The position numbers and the translations under genes are program-made. From an uncultured Nitrospirota bacterium (lineage in GTDB: Bacteria; Nitrospinota; Nitrospinia; CAJXCL01), in NCBI GenBank assembly GCA_913051775.1, contig CAJXCL010000011.1:1-46161 (forward strand): a DNA stretch of 46,161 bases. The letters run 5' to 3'. Position 1 is the stretch's first letter; each line of letters starts with the position of its first letter. Positions 8,593 through 17,099 of this stretch are shown here, one piece after another. A model generated the notes under the pieces. The model was given only the letters and a program-made list of their open reading frames with translations, had not been told where the DNA came from and did no database searches.

Positions 8593-8738
8593 AGAAAGGA
8601 GCAGCATGCGAACAGTAACCCATGCCGAATTTCGTACTACAAACTTGCAAAACTGTGCTTTTTTAAGCAAAAAATATTTTCAAACACCCCCTCCCGCCCC
8701 GGAGGGACATGTTAGAGGGGAATTCTCTCCCAAAAATT

Positions 8739-8774
8739 TCCCCTTAGAAAAGGGGGATGCAGGGGGTTGTAATT
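8739..8774 (-). repeat. Dispersed CCCCCTG-ATCCCCC repeat, copy 2 (inverted)
   Basis: On the minus strand it reads ATTACAACCCCCTGCATCCCCCTTTTCTAAGGGG, matching copy 1 at 1285-1320 at nearly every position of the first 28 bases. It sits in a GC-rich patch (8688-8790) that also holds CCCTCCCGCCCCGGAGGG, within the ~450-bp topA-argH gap. The open frame at 8606-8815 simply reads through this repeat, and I do not regard it as a gene. Confidence 0.7.
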
Positions 8775-8841
8775 TTGCTTGCGGCTCTCAGCCACTTTGT
8801 GTGCTTCGAGGTTGACAATTTACTTTTAAAAGGGAAGTATT

Positions 8842-10215
8842 ATGGCAAAAAAACCCTGGGAAGGGAGATTTACCGGAAAAACCGATAAGGCTGTTGAAAT
8901 ATTTACAGCGTCTATCTATTTTGATAAGCGACTCTATAAGTATGACATTATGGGCAGCATTGCCCATTGTAGAATGCTGGAAAAATGTAAAATTATTACT
9001 TCAGCAGAAAGTAAAAAAATTATTAAAGGATTAAAATCTATAGAAAAATCTATAGAGAGCGGTAGTTTTCAATATAACGATGCACTGGAAGACATCCACA
9101 TGAATATTGAGAAAAAACTTATTGATAAAATAGGATCTGTCGGGGGGAAACTCCATACGGCACGGAGCAGAAACGATCAAGTTGCCCTTGATATACGACT
9201 TTATCTGAGAGATGAAGTCGAAGCAATTCAAAAACTTATTTCAGATTTTTGCCGGGTATTAATTAAACTTGCCGCAAGAAATTTAAATGTAATAATGCCC
9301 GGGTATACTCATTTGCAAAGAGCCCAGCCGGTTCTTCTATCTCATCATCTACTGGCTTACGTGGAGATGTTTAAAAGAGACAAAGAACGATTTCAAGAAA
9401 TTCTCAAACGGGTCAATGTGCTCCCGCTCGGTTCATCCGCTCTTGCCGGAACAAGCTTTCCTCTTGACCGGAATTATGTCGCGAAGCTTTTAAACTTTCC
9501 TAAAATCTCTGAGAACAGTTTAGACGCGGTAAGCGATCGGGATTTTTCTGGGGAATTTTGTTTCGCTTCTTCATTACTGATGATGCATCTAAGTCGAATG
9601 AGCGAGGAGTTGATCCTATGGTCGTCCTCTGAATTTTCCTTTATTGAACTGGATGATTCTTTTTGTACCGGAAGCAGCATTATGCCGCAGAAAAAAAATC
9701 CGGATGTTCCTGAACTGGTCAGGGGTAAAACAGGCAGGGTTTATGGAAACCTTGTTTCTTTACTTACAATGCTCAAGTCTCTTCCTCTCGCTTACAATAA
9801 AGATATGCAGGAAGACAAAGAACCTTTGTTCGATACTGTTGATACAGTAAAAAACTCTCTCACTGTTTTCTGCAAAATGATGACAAAAATAAAAATAAAC
9901 AGACAAAAAATGTTGGGAGCTGCCTCAGAAGAATTCAGCACTGCAACAGAAATAGCGGATTACCTTGCTAAAAAAGGCGTTCCTTTTAGAAAAGCCCATG
10001 AGGTTACGGGAAAAATTGTAAAGTATTGCAAAAAGAAAAATAAAACCCTGTTTAAATTGACCATTAAGGAGTGGAAAAGTTTTTCCGACAAGTTTGATTC
10101 AAACGTATTAAAAGCTATTGACATAAAAAAATCAATTGACAATAAAAACATGGTTGGCGGCACCAGCAGCAAACAGGTTGTTAAAAGAATCGAAAAATTA
10201 AAAAAAGTTTTTTGA
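8842..10215 (+). CDS. argH: Argininosuccinate lyase
   Basis: 457 residues, full length. It cleaves argininosuccinate to arginine and fumarate, the last step of arginine synthesis. It belongs to the fumarase/aspartase superfamily: the signature [12 protein letters not shown] with the catalytic serine loop is at about 277-288, the [12 protein letters not shown] block near 106-117 and [10 protein letters not shown] at about 154-163. AAAGGGAA upstream of the ATG is a plausible ribosome-binding site. argC is also in this window (20755) but not linked, so the arginine genes are scattered. Intact. Confidence 0.97.
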   Translation: MAKKPWEGRFTGKTDKAVEIFTASIYFDKRLYKYDIMGSIAHCRMLEKCKIITSAESKKIIKGLKSIEKSIESGSFQYNDALEDIHMNIEKKLIDKIGSVGGKLHTARSRNDQVALDIRLYLRDEVEAIQKLISDFCRVLIKLAARNLNVIMPGYTHLQRAQPVLLSHHLLAYVEMFKRDKERFQEILKRVNVLPLGSSALAGTSFPLDRNYVAKLLNFPKISENSLDAVSDRDFSGEFCFASSLLMMHLSRMSEELILWSSSEFSFIELDDSFCTGSSIMPQKKNPDVPELVRGKTGRVYGNLVSLLTMLKSLPLAYNKDMQEDKEPLFDTVDTVKNSLTVFCKMMTKIKINRQKMLGAASEEFSTATEIADYLAKKGVPFRKAHEVTGKIVKYCKKKNKTLFKLTIKEWKSFSDKFDSNVLKAIDIKKSIDNKNMVGGTSSKQVVKRIEKLKKVF

Positions 10216-10296
10216 CAAATTTCACACCGCTTTGACAACGCACTTTTATCCTGTCTCATTAATTAAAAGATTGTTTTATGTTAGGCTGGTTCTATA

Positions 10297-11997
10297 ATGA
10301 TAAAGTCTTGTATCTATTTTTCAGGCATAATTTTGTTTGTTTCTTTCCTGCTCCCCCCGCGAGCTTTTGCCAATAATCAGCCGGATGAAGGGGTTATTCT
10401 CCAGGCTCTTGAAGAGGAGATGAATCGATCCCTGAGCGATTTAAAGCTGGATATTTTCAATCCTCCTTTTTTTTTGAGCTACCAGGTAAAGGACCATCAA
10501 AGAGTTAAAATAAGAGCAACTTTTGGAGCCATACTAAAATCGGACAGCAACCGATTTCGTAATCTTTACGTGGAAACAAGGATTGGAGATGTCCAATCCG
10601 ACAGCGCTGCGACTGACTTGGCATATTTCGAATCGGCAAATTACTTTTCGCTCCCTATTGAAAATGATTTAGACGCTTTAAAAAGAGAAATCTGGCTTGC
10701 ATCCGATAGTATATATAAAGCGGCAGCTTTAAACTATTTGCGAAAGAAAGGAAGAAATATCCGGAAAATCGATTTGGAAAATATTAATGATTTTTCTACT
10801 GGAGAAAAAAATATCTACATGGATAAAATAGAAGCAGAAGATCAGTTTTTAGAAAATATACCTCACTGGGAAGATAGGGTACGAAATGCATCAGCATTAT
10901 TTAAAGAGCATAAAGAAATCACCCACTCGCGAGTAGATTTTTCAGCTCAAAAAACCATCCGCATTTATCTCAACTCCGAAGGAACTAAAATTGTCGATCA
11001 GCAAACTATGTTTGGTGTCACCATTTCAGCACAGGCTAAAAGTGAAGACGGCATGGACCTTTTTGATCGGGATATTATAAATTTCAAGAATCTTAAAAAT
11101 TTTCCACAAGATGATTTACTCCATAAAAAAACTTTAGCTTTGATACAATCGCTCAAAAACCTCAGGGAAAGTAAAGTGATCGAACCATATGTCGGCCCGG
11201 CCATATTGGAGCCGGACGCTGCCGGAGTGCTGTTTCATGAAACAATCGGCCATCGCCTTGAAGGGGAACGACAAAGAAGCGAAGGGGAGGGAAAAACATT
11301 TAAAGAAAAAATTAGCCAACTTATTCTCCCTGATTTTATTAATATCTTTGATGACCCGACTCAGAAAAAATATGATGACACATATTTGTACGGCACTTAT
11401 TTTTACGACGATGAAGGGCAAAAAGCCCAAAAGGTAGAATTAGTACGGAACGGCATTTTGAAAAATTTTTTAATGTCCAGGGTCCCTATTAAAAATTTTA
11501 CAGGGTCAAATGGTCATGGCCGCAGCGACGGAACACGGGATCCTATTGCAAGAATGAGCAACCTGATTATAAAATCAAATAAAGAAGTTTCACATAAAAA
11601 ATTAAAGGAATTACTTTTAGAAGAAAGTAAAAAACAAAACAAACCATATGGTCTTATTATAAAAAAAATCAGAGGGGGAGAAACAAGAACCTCCAAATAT
11701 AATTTTCAGGTCTTCAAGGGCACACCGATTCACATATACAAAGTATATGTTGAAGACGGACGTGAAGAACTGGTACGCGGCGCAGAGTTTGTCGGCACGC
11801 CTTTGACCAGTATTAATAAAATAATTGCGACAGGAAACGATTACAGGGTTTTTAATGGGTTTTGCGGAGCGGAATCAGGATATGTGCCTGTCTCAAGTAT
11901 CGCGCCAAGTGTTTTACTTTCTGAAATTGAGCTGCAAAGAACCGCTTCAAAAAAATCAAAACCACCTATTTTAGACGCGCCTGCCTTACAAAACTGA
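10297..11997 (+). CDS. TldD/PmbA-family metalloprotease homologue with signal peptide
   Basis: 566 residues. An N-terminal hydrophobic stretch ending at PRAFANNQ resembles a Sec signal peptide, unlike canonical cytosolic TldD and TldE. The zinc motif is HETIGH (residues 314-319) in the family's HExxxH form, followed by RLEGERQ. The C-terminal domain keeps the conserved cysteine block FCGAESGYVPVSSIAP. Canonical TldD/E process peptides such as microcin B17 and CcdA. Here a periplasmic peptidase role is inferred only from the leader. It is 80 bp after argH and 11 bp before ruvX, so it is probably cotranscribed with ruvX. Confidence 0.8.
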   Translation: MIKSCIYFSGIILFVSFLLPPRAFANNQPDEGVILQALEEEMNRSLSDLKLDIFNPPFFLSYQVKDHQRVKIRATFGAILKSDSNRFRNLYVETRIGDVQSDSAATDLAYFESANYFSLPIENDLDALKREIWLASDSIYKAAALNYLRKKGRNIRKIDLENINDFSTGEKNIYMDKIEAEDQFLENIPHWEDRVRNASALFKEHKEITHSRVDFSAQKTIRIYLNSEGTKIVDQQTMFGVTISAQAKSEDGMDLFDRDIINFKNLKNFPQDDLLHKKTLALIQSLKNLRESKVIEPYVGPAILEPDAAGVLFHETIGHRLEGERQRSEGEGKTFKEKISQLILPDFINIFDDPTQKKYDDTYLYGTYFYDDEGQKAQKVELVRNGILKNFLMSRVPIKNFTGSNGHGRSDGTRDPIARMSNLIIKSNKEVSHKKLKELLLEESKKQNKPYGLIIKKIRGGETRTSKYNFQVFKGTPIHIYKVYVEDGREELVRGAEFVGTPLTSINKIIATGNDYRVFNGFCGAESGYVPVSSIAPSVLLSEIELQRTASKKSKPPILDAPALQN

Positions 11998-12008
11998 AAG
12001 AAAAAGAG

Positions 12009-12530
12009 ATGGAAAAAGAGAAAAAAGAATTACTAACAGTCATTAAAAAAATTGAGGGCTTGCATTCTTCAGCATCGTTAAAAAATAAAGCCCTCTGCCT
12101 TGATATCGGTGATAAAAGAATAGGAATGGCTGTCAGTGATGACTTAAGATTGACCGCTCAAAGCAAGGGTGTTATTGAACGAAAAAATATTAAAAGCGAT
12201 TTATCTGAAATCTTAAATGTTATTAAAACTTCTCAGGTGGGAGAATTAGTAATTGGAATACCCTATAACATGAACGGAAGTTTAGGGTCTCAGGCCAAAA
12301 AAGTTTTCGATTTCATCGATAAATTAAAGTCTAAAATAGATATACCTGTTTATCAATGGGATGAAAGATTATCCTCTTCCGCTGTAGAAAAAGTTCTCAT
12401 TAAAGCCAAAGTACGGCGTCAAAAAAGAAAAAAAATTATTGATAAAATGGCGGCTCAATACATCCTGCAGGGATACTTGGATTACAAAAAAATCAAGGAT
12501 CGGGACTCGGAGCTCGAGGGGCAGGGGTAA
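12009..12530 (+). CDS. ruvX: Putative pre-16S rRNA nuclease / Holliday-junction resolvase-like YqgF
   Basis: 173 residues with an RNase H-like fold: LDIGDKRIGMAVSD (residues 32-45, first acidic residue), VIGIPYNMNGSLG, WDERLSS, and IDKMAAQYILQGYLD near the C-terminus with the last acidic residue. YqgF/RuvX processes the 5' end of 16S rRNA. About 25 residues precede the canonical start, so a later start is possible, although no internal ATG sits at the usual position. The last ten residues (RDSELEGQG) are encoded by decayed intergenic heptad repeat, which has lengthened the tail. Confidence 0.9.
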   Translation: MEKEKKELLTVIKKIEGLHSSASLKNKALCLDIGDKRIGMAVSDDLRLTAQSKGVIERKNIKSDLSEILNVIKTSQVGELVIGIPYNMNGSLGSQAKKVFDFIDKLKSKIDIPVYQWDERLSSSAVEKVLIKAKVRRQKRKKIIDKMAAQYILQGYLDYKKIKDRDSELEGQG

Positions 12531-12586
12531 AGGAAAAGCAATCTTTAACTCTCGCCACTAGACCCTTGCCTCTGAACCCTGTACCA
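12505..12586. repeat. Decayed heptad repeat overlapping ruvX 3' end
   Basis: GAGGGGCAGGGGTAAAGG at 12516-12533 and, on the opposite sense, GACCCTTGCCTCTGAACCCTG near 12561-12581 belong to the TCAGGGG/CCCCTGA word family. The first part supplies the ruvX stop codon and its preceding codons. Confidence 0.5.
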
Positions 12587-12596
12587 TATATTTATA

Positions 12597-13607
12597 ATGA
12601 ATTTTAAAACTATATTCACTTTCTTCTTAGGAATCGTAATCGTAATCACAGGTCTTTTGTCTTATGACTTTTATAAAACCATTACTAGCCCTCTCTCTTC
12701 AGAACCCTCCCAGGTTGTCATTGAAGTAAAAAAAGGAGGCGGCCTTAATAATATTTCCTCACTTTTGCATCAAAAAGGATTAATTAAAGACCCACAGACA
12801 TTCAAGTTATTGGCGCTAATAAAGGGTGTCGTTTTCAACCTAAAAGCCGGGGAGTACAGATTAAGTCCGGCAATGACTCAAGTTGAAATCCTTAATAAAA
12901 TCACAAGAGGCCTGGTAATCCAGCATTCGATTACCATTCCCGAGGGATACAACATTTACGAAATTGCAGATCTTTTGCAAAAAAATAACATCACAAAAAA
13001 AGATACCTTCATTGCCAGTGTTTTTGACCCCAAAATTATAAATGTACTGGGTTTTAACACTAATTCATTAGAGGGGTACCTCTTTCCTGAAACCTATTTT
13101 TTCGAGAAAAACGTTTCTGATCATCACATTTTAAAAAAAATGGTAGCTACTTTTAAAAAAAAAATAATGACTCATGAAATTATGGCGGCTGTCAAAGAAT
13201 CTAAACTTTCTTTTCACAAAATAGTAACCCTGGCTTCTGTAATTGAAAAAGAAACAGGAAAAGAAGAAGAGCGTCCAATTGTCTCCGCGGTTTTTCATAA
13301 TCGATTAAGGAAAAAAATGCTTTTACAGAGCGACCCTACGGTTATTTATTCCATCAGAAACTTTGACGGCAATCTTCGAAAGAAAGATCTTCAAATAGAT
13401 TCACCTTATAATACTTATCGTTATGCCGGTTTACCACCCGGACCCATTGCTAACCCGGGACTGAGTTCCATTAAAACAGCGCTGCATCCGGCAAAAGTAG
13501 ACTATCTCTACTTTGTTTCCAAAAAAAACGGAGAACACAAATTTTCCTCGACTTTAAAGGAACATAACCGTGCTGTTTTAAAATACCAGAAAAGAAGGAG
13601 GCCATAG
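12597..13607 (+). CDS. mltG: Endolytic murein transglycosylase
   Basis: 336 residues. One N-terminal membrane anchor (residues ~5-27), then the LysM-like/YceG region. The active-site block ASVIEKETGKEEERP contains the catalytic glutamate, followed by VFHNRLRKKMLLQSDPTVIYS and the C-terminal SPYNTYRYAGLPPGPIANPG motif. MltG cuts nascent glycan strands in the inner membrane and sets peptidoglycan chain length. The ruvX-mltG order is frequently seen in bacteria. Intact. Confidence 0.95.
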   Translation: MNFKTIFTFFLGIVIVITGLLSYDFYKTITSPLSSEPSQVVIEVKKGGGLNNISSLLHQKGLIKDPQTFKLLALIKGVVFNLKAGEYRLSPAMTQVEILNKITRGLVIQHSITIPEGYNIYEIADLLQKNNITKKDTFIASVFDPKIINVLGFNTNSLEGYLFPETYFFEKNVSDHHILKKMVATFKKKIMTHEIMAAVKESKLSFHKIVTLASVIEKETGKEEERPIVSAVFHNRLRKKMLLQSDPTVIYSIRNFDGNLRKKDLQIDSPYNTYRYAGLPPGPIANPGLSSIKTALHPAKVDYLYFVSKKNGEHKFSSTLKEHNRAVLKYQKRRRP

Positions 13608-13754
13608 TTTATAAAAAAAAACCGCGATAAAATACCTTGCCTGGAAGAGCGGGGGGGTGAATGGCGCAAATTTTTTATGGGAGTTACAGAGGGTGTGCCC
13701 CCTGCGGTTTTTAAGTGAACTTCCTGGTTAGTAATCTTTTTGAAAAAAATTTTT

Positions 13755-14909
13755 ATGCCAAAGAAAATTGCCATCCTTGGTTCCACCGGATCCATAGGTG
13801 TGAACACTCTCGACATAGTAAGAAACAGTAAAAACCGGTTTAAAGTATCGGGCCTAGCTGCCGGAGGAAATATTGCTCTCCTTGAAAAGCAAATAAGGGA
13901 ATTTAAACCGAAATACGCCGCTCTCTTCGATGAAAAAAAAACATCTCTTTTAAAAAAAAGATTAGGTAGATTAAAAGTCGAGATTTTTTCAGGCATCGAA
14001 GGCCTTATAAAAGTCGCCTCCATTCCAGACACTAAAATGGTTGTATCAGCCATTGTGGGCGCCGCGGGGCTCATTCCTACTTTTGCCGCATTAAAATGCG
14101 GAAAGGATATTGCCCTGGCAAATAAGGAAACCCTTGTTATTGCCGGAGAACTTTTCATGAAACACAGCAGGAAAAAGAGGGTCCGTATTATTCCAGTTGA
14201 CAGCGAACACAGCGCAATTTTTCAGTGCATTAATGGAACGACAAATCGCAAGATAAAAAAAATTATTTTAACGGCTTCAGGAGGTCCTTTTCTAACTTAT
14301 CCTGCCAAACAATTTGAAAAGATCACCACTCGTAAAGCTCTGAATCACCCAAACTGGAATATGGGGCCGAAAATTACGATCGACTCCGCAACTTTAATGA
14401 ACAAAGGATTGGAAGTAATTGAGGCTCATTGGCTTTTTGGGATTGACGAAAACAGGATAGATGTTGTCATTCACCCTGAAAGCATAGTCCATTCAATGGT
14501 GGAGTTTATTGATACCTCGATAATTGCCCAGATGGGATTGCCTGATATGCGTGTTCCAATAAACTATGCTCTTAATTATCCTGAGAGGGTTTCCACTAAC
14601 CTCCCAACTCTCAATTTAACAAAAACAAAAACTCTCACGTTTTCAGAACCGGATTACAAAAAATTCCCGTGTCTTGAATATGCTTTTCATGCCTTAAGAA
14701 TTGGCCGGACTATGCCCGCTGTATTAAATGCGGCTAATGAAGTTGCTGTTCAAGCTTTTTTAAGTGGCTCTATCTCTTTTACCGGGATTCCAAAAATTAT
14801 TAAAAAATTAATGAGAAAGCACCAGCCAAAAAAAGTAATGAAAATTTCTGACATCATGCAGGCGGACCTATGGGCCAGAGTAGAAGCAAAAAAACTTTGC
14901 GAAAGATAA
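13755..14909 (+). CDS. dxr: 1-deoxy-D-xylulose 5-phosphate reductoisomerase
   Basis: 384 residues from the ATG at 13755. A TTG five codons earlier is also open but unneeded, since MPKKIAILGSTGSIG is the canonical N-terminus. It converts DXP to MEP with NADPH in isoprenoid synthesis. Visible are the Rossmann GSTGSIG, ANKETLV, the metal-binding PVDSEHSAIFQ and MNKGLEVIEAHWLF. The 130 bp before it holds a GC-rich patch (13640-13715) with no gene; on the minus strand this reads through in an open frame that I consider a shadow. Intact. Confidence 0.96.
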   Translation: MPKKIAILGSTGSIGVNTLDIVRNSKNRFKVSGLAAGGNIALLEKQIREFKPKYAALFDEKKTSLLKKRLGRLKVEIFSGIEGLIKVASIPDTKMVVSAIVGAAGLIPTFAALKCGKDIALANKETLVIAGELFMKHSRKKRVRIIPVDSEHSAIFQCINGTTNRKIKKIILTASGGPFLTYPAKQFEKITTRKALNHPNWNMGPKITIDSATLMNKGLEVIEAHWLFGIDENRIDVVIHPESIVHSMVEFIDTSIIAQMGLPDMRVPINYALNYPERVSTNLPTLNLTKTKTLTFSEPDYKKFPCLEYAFHALRIGRTMPAVLNAANEVAVQAFLSGSISFTGIPKIIKKLMRKHQPKKVMKISDIMQADLWARVEAKKLCER

Positions 14910-14947
14910 TGAGCTAAACATATTCTTATTAAGTTCCTTGAGAAGCC

Positions 14948-15724
14948 TTAGCTCGCAAAACGCCATTCCACGTGCTGGGAGTGATTATAGCTTTTCCTGA
15001 CCGGTATTCCGAGCTTCTGCCAACCCCATGGTGTTATATCAATCCCTGCTGGATTAATGACAACCCTTCCATCGAATCTCTCTTTTTTATTTTTAAAATA
15101 ACGAACTGCTCTCGGTTGCTTTGATTTTTTCTTCCAGTATGGATCGTTCCTAAACCATGGACCCAGATCTCTGACTTTCATTTTAACCCAGCGGGTCCTT
15201 TCACCATTTACGGCAACACGTCTTACATCAACCCATTTGCCTATTGCGGAAGGATCCGGCAGCGCAGCAGCAACAACACCCCATCGAACTTTTGACCCAT
15301 CTTTAAAATATCTCGATTCCCCTTTATTGCCAGGCTTGCCGAATGAAGTCGCGTAAACGCGTAAAACATGTTTGCCGAATACTGTTCTCCATTTATTTTT
15401 TAAAATTTTGCGGGAAACCTTTTTTTTATTTTCAAAAAGAGATACGCCAAGAGCTTTTTTGAGCAGTTTTTCAAGCTCCTTTAGATCTTTTGGTGTAAGT
15501 ATCTCGAGGTGCTTCTTGCCACCTTTAACAGCTCCATCCTGTTCTTGCTTTGAAAGCGCTTCATCCAAATGTGGCAACGAAGCAGCGCTCACTACTTTTT
15601 GATTCAGATTCGGCACCAACACTGCAAAATTATTAACCATGAAGATCACTAAAGCCACGAAGAAAATAATGGATTTTCCCTTTGACCCCTGACCCCTGAC
15701 CCCTGATATGTTTATCTGTTTCAT
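14948..15724 (-). CDS. Probable RlpA-like double-psi beta-barrel exported protein
   Basis: 258 residues. A signal-type hydrophobic segment spans about 19-35. After a lysine-rich linker, the last ~145 residues carry VRDLGPWFRNDPYW, then RVVINPAGIDITPWGWQKLG, resembling the DPBB domain of RlpA-like and 3D-domain proteins (conserved D-x-GP and the late D-hydrophobic stretch). A cell-wall role is likely, enzymatic activity uncertain. Oddly, residues 6-17 (ISGVRGQGSKGK) are encoded by three tandem TCAGGGG heptads, so the N-terminus was apparently built from an intergenic repeat. No good Shine-Dalgarno precedes the ATG at 15724. Confidence 0.6.
   Translation of the reverse strand: MKQINISGVRGQGSKGKSIIFFVALVIFMVNNFAVLVPNLNQKVVSAASLPHLDEALSKQEQDGAVKGGKKHLEILTPKDLKELEKLLKKALGVSLFENKKKVSRKILKNKWRTVFGKHVLRVYATSFGKPGNKGESRYFKDGSKVRWGVVAAALPDPSAIGKWVDVRRVAVNGERTRWVKMKVRDLGPWFRNDPYWKKKSKQPRAVRYFKNKKERFDGRVVINPAGIDITPWGWQKLGIPVRKSYNHSQHVEWRFAS
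15683..15711. repeat. Three tandem CCCCTGA heptads inside the start of a coding region
   Basis: TGACCCCTGACCCCTGACCCCTGA is the clearest tandem of this word family in the window. It encodes residues 6-14 of the RlpA-like protein on the minus strand. Confidence 0.8.
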
Positions 15725-15937
15725 AAATAGTTTTATAAAAAAACGGCTGGGTGACGCTAAACTGATTATATAACTTAAAAACTCAAATTTTTCAAAAAAA
15801 TATAGGTTCCCCGCAGGTTGAGGAAACTTTTAAACAATACCCTTTTGTATAAATACTTGTCATTGAAATAAAAAAAATGATACGCTCAATTTTTTTAGTA
15901 ATTCTTTCAGTAGTAGTTGAATGTGGTTGACCTAAAT

Positions 15938-16310
15938 ATGAAAACCCTGGTAGTGGATGATTTTGCTACTATGCGAAATATAGTATGCAACCTGCTTCGT
16001 CAGCTTGGTTTTGAAAATATTCAAGAGGCCGATGATGGATTTACCGTATTGGAAAAGTTAAAAAATGAAATTTTTGATTTTGTTATTTCAGGGTGGAATA
16101 TGCCTGAAATGAGCGGATTGGAACTGCAAAAAAGCGTGAAGGGAGAGGCAAAATTGAAGGATCTTCCTTTTATGATAGTCACTGCTTAGGGATTAAATAA
16201 AAAATATTGTTACCGCTGTTCAGGCAGAGGCAAGCGATTATATAGTAAAACCGTTTAATGCAAAAACTCTGAAAGAAAAAATTAATAAGATTTTAAATAA
16301 ACAGAAATAA
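15938..16310 (+). pseudogene. cheY: Broken CheY-like response regulator
   Basis: The reconstructed protein is a complete single receiver domain of about 123 residues: VVDDFATMRN at the N-terminus, VISGWNMPEMSG, MIVTA, and [15 protein letters not shown] at the end. Three separate lesions are visible. The phosphoacceptor position, normally VISDWNMP, reads VISGWNMP, so the aspartate is lost. The codon after MIVTA is TAG (16187-16189), where a CheY normally has GAG. A one-base shift follows in the A-run at about 16197-16206, after which [13 protein letters not shown] resumes in another frame. The ATG at 15938 is preferred over the TTG at 15917. It lies directly before a cheX fragment. Confidence 0.88.
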
Positions 16311-16335
16311 CAACTGCCTATCAAAAAAAGCATTT

Positions 16336-16515
16336 ATGAAAGCGGAATATATTAACCCGTTTCTAAATGGAACAATAAATGTCCTTAAAACGATGACTTC
16401 AGTAACTTCTGTCCCAGGTAAGTCTTATGTGAAAAAAAATAAGCTATCGACAGGGGATATTTCAGAAGTTATAGGTTTAACCGGTGCCAAGCAGGGATCT
16501 GTGGTTGTCAGTTGA
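16336..16515 (+). pseudogene. cheX: Truncated CheX-like chemotaxis phosphatase
   Basis: An open frame of 59 residues starting MKAEYINPFLNGTINVLKTM and containing SVPGKSYVKK and TGDISEVIGLTGAKQGSV, which matches the N-terminal third of CheX (normal length about 150). It stops at TGA 16513-16515, and no later frame resumes the catalytic E-x2-N helix. CheX dephosphorylates CheY-P, so its place 25 bp after a broken cheY suggests a former cheY-cheX operon. After the fragment, up to 16659, there is only heptad-type repeat debris (GACCCTTGCAACTCGGCCCCTAACCC). Confidence 0.75.
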
Positions 16516-16659
16516 CGTCTCCTGTCAAGAAAATCAATGTTTGATCCATGACCCTTGCAACTCGGCCCCTAACCCTTAATTATTGGGGCACGCTAAACTT
16601 TATGTTCTTCGTGTACTAGTAAGTACATTTGCAAGATTGTAAACATTACTCTATTCGTA

Positions 16660-17094
16660 TTGTCTACTTTGAAATCAAATAAAAATTTCAGAATAGTTGG
16701 AACAACTGCTGATATTGCGGTGGTGGCTTATGGGGAATCTTTGCAAAAGCTTTTTGCTCATGCAGCGGAAGGTCTTATCTTTGTTTTTGCCGAACCTGAC
16801 CAGATTGAAAAAATAGAAAAGCGAGTCATTAAACTTCTTGGATCAGACATTGAAAACCTCATGGTAAAATGGCTGAACGAGGTTTTATATTTTTTTGAAG
16901 TTAAGGAATTTCTTGGAAAAGAGTTTAAGATTCTTACCCTAGATGAAAATCATTTACACGCGGAAATTACGGGGGAAACTTATAAGAGAGAAAAACATCT
17001 CATCAAAACAGAAATAAAAGCTGTAACGTACCATCAACTTGCGCTAAAACAACAAAAAGGAAAATGGAAAACAAAGATTATTTTTGACCTTTAA
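16660..17094 (+). CDS. Archease
   Basis: 144 residues. Motifs typical of archease: TADIAVVAYGESLQKLFAHAAEGL near the N-terminus, LMVKWLNEVLYFFEVKEF in the centre, and KTEIKAVTYHQLAL with a final IIFDL. The metal-binding aspartates (TAD and the terminal D) are kept. Archease activates the RNA ligase RtcB in RNA repair or splicing, but no rtcB is in this window. No ATG is available at the expected start; TTG at 16660 or 16669 must be used, and no strong Shine-Dalgarno is seen. Followed after 5 bp by the phosphatidyltransferase gene, so probably cotranscribed. Confidence 0.87.
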   Translation: MSTLKSNKNFRIVGTTADIAVVAYGESLQKLFAHAAEGLIFVFAEPDQIEKIEKRVIKLLGSDIENLMVKWLNEVLYFFEVKEFLGKEFKILTLDENHLHAEITGETYKREKHLIKTEIKAVTYHQLALKQQKGKWKTKIIFDL

Positions 17095-17099
17095 CCATT

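Noticed and set aside
8606-8815. Open frame of 69 codons upstream of argH
   Set aside because: It reads straight through the GC-rich CCCCCTG repeat, has no family resemblance and its last codons are repeat. It is a shadow of the repeat.
13508-14158. Long minus-strand frame across the mltG-dxr junction
   Set aside because: It overlaps the coding start of dxr and the end of mltG, both certain. Composition follows the codon bias of the opposite strand.
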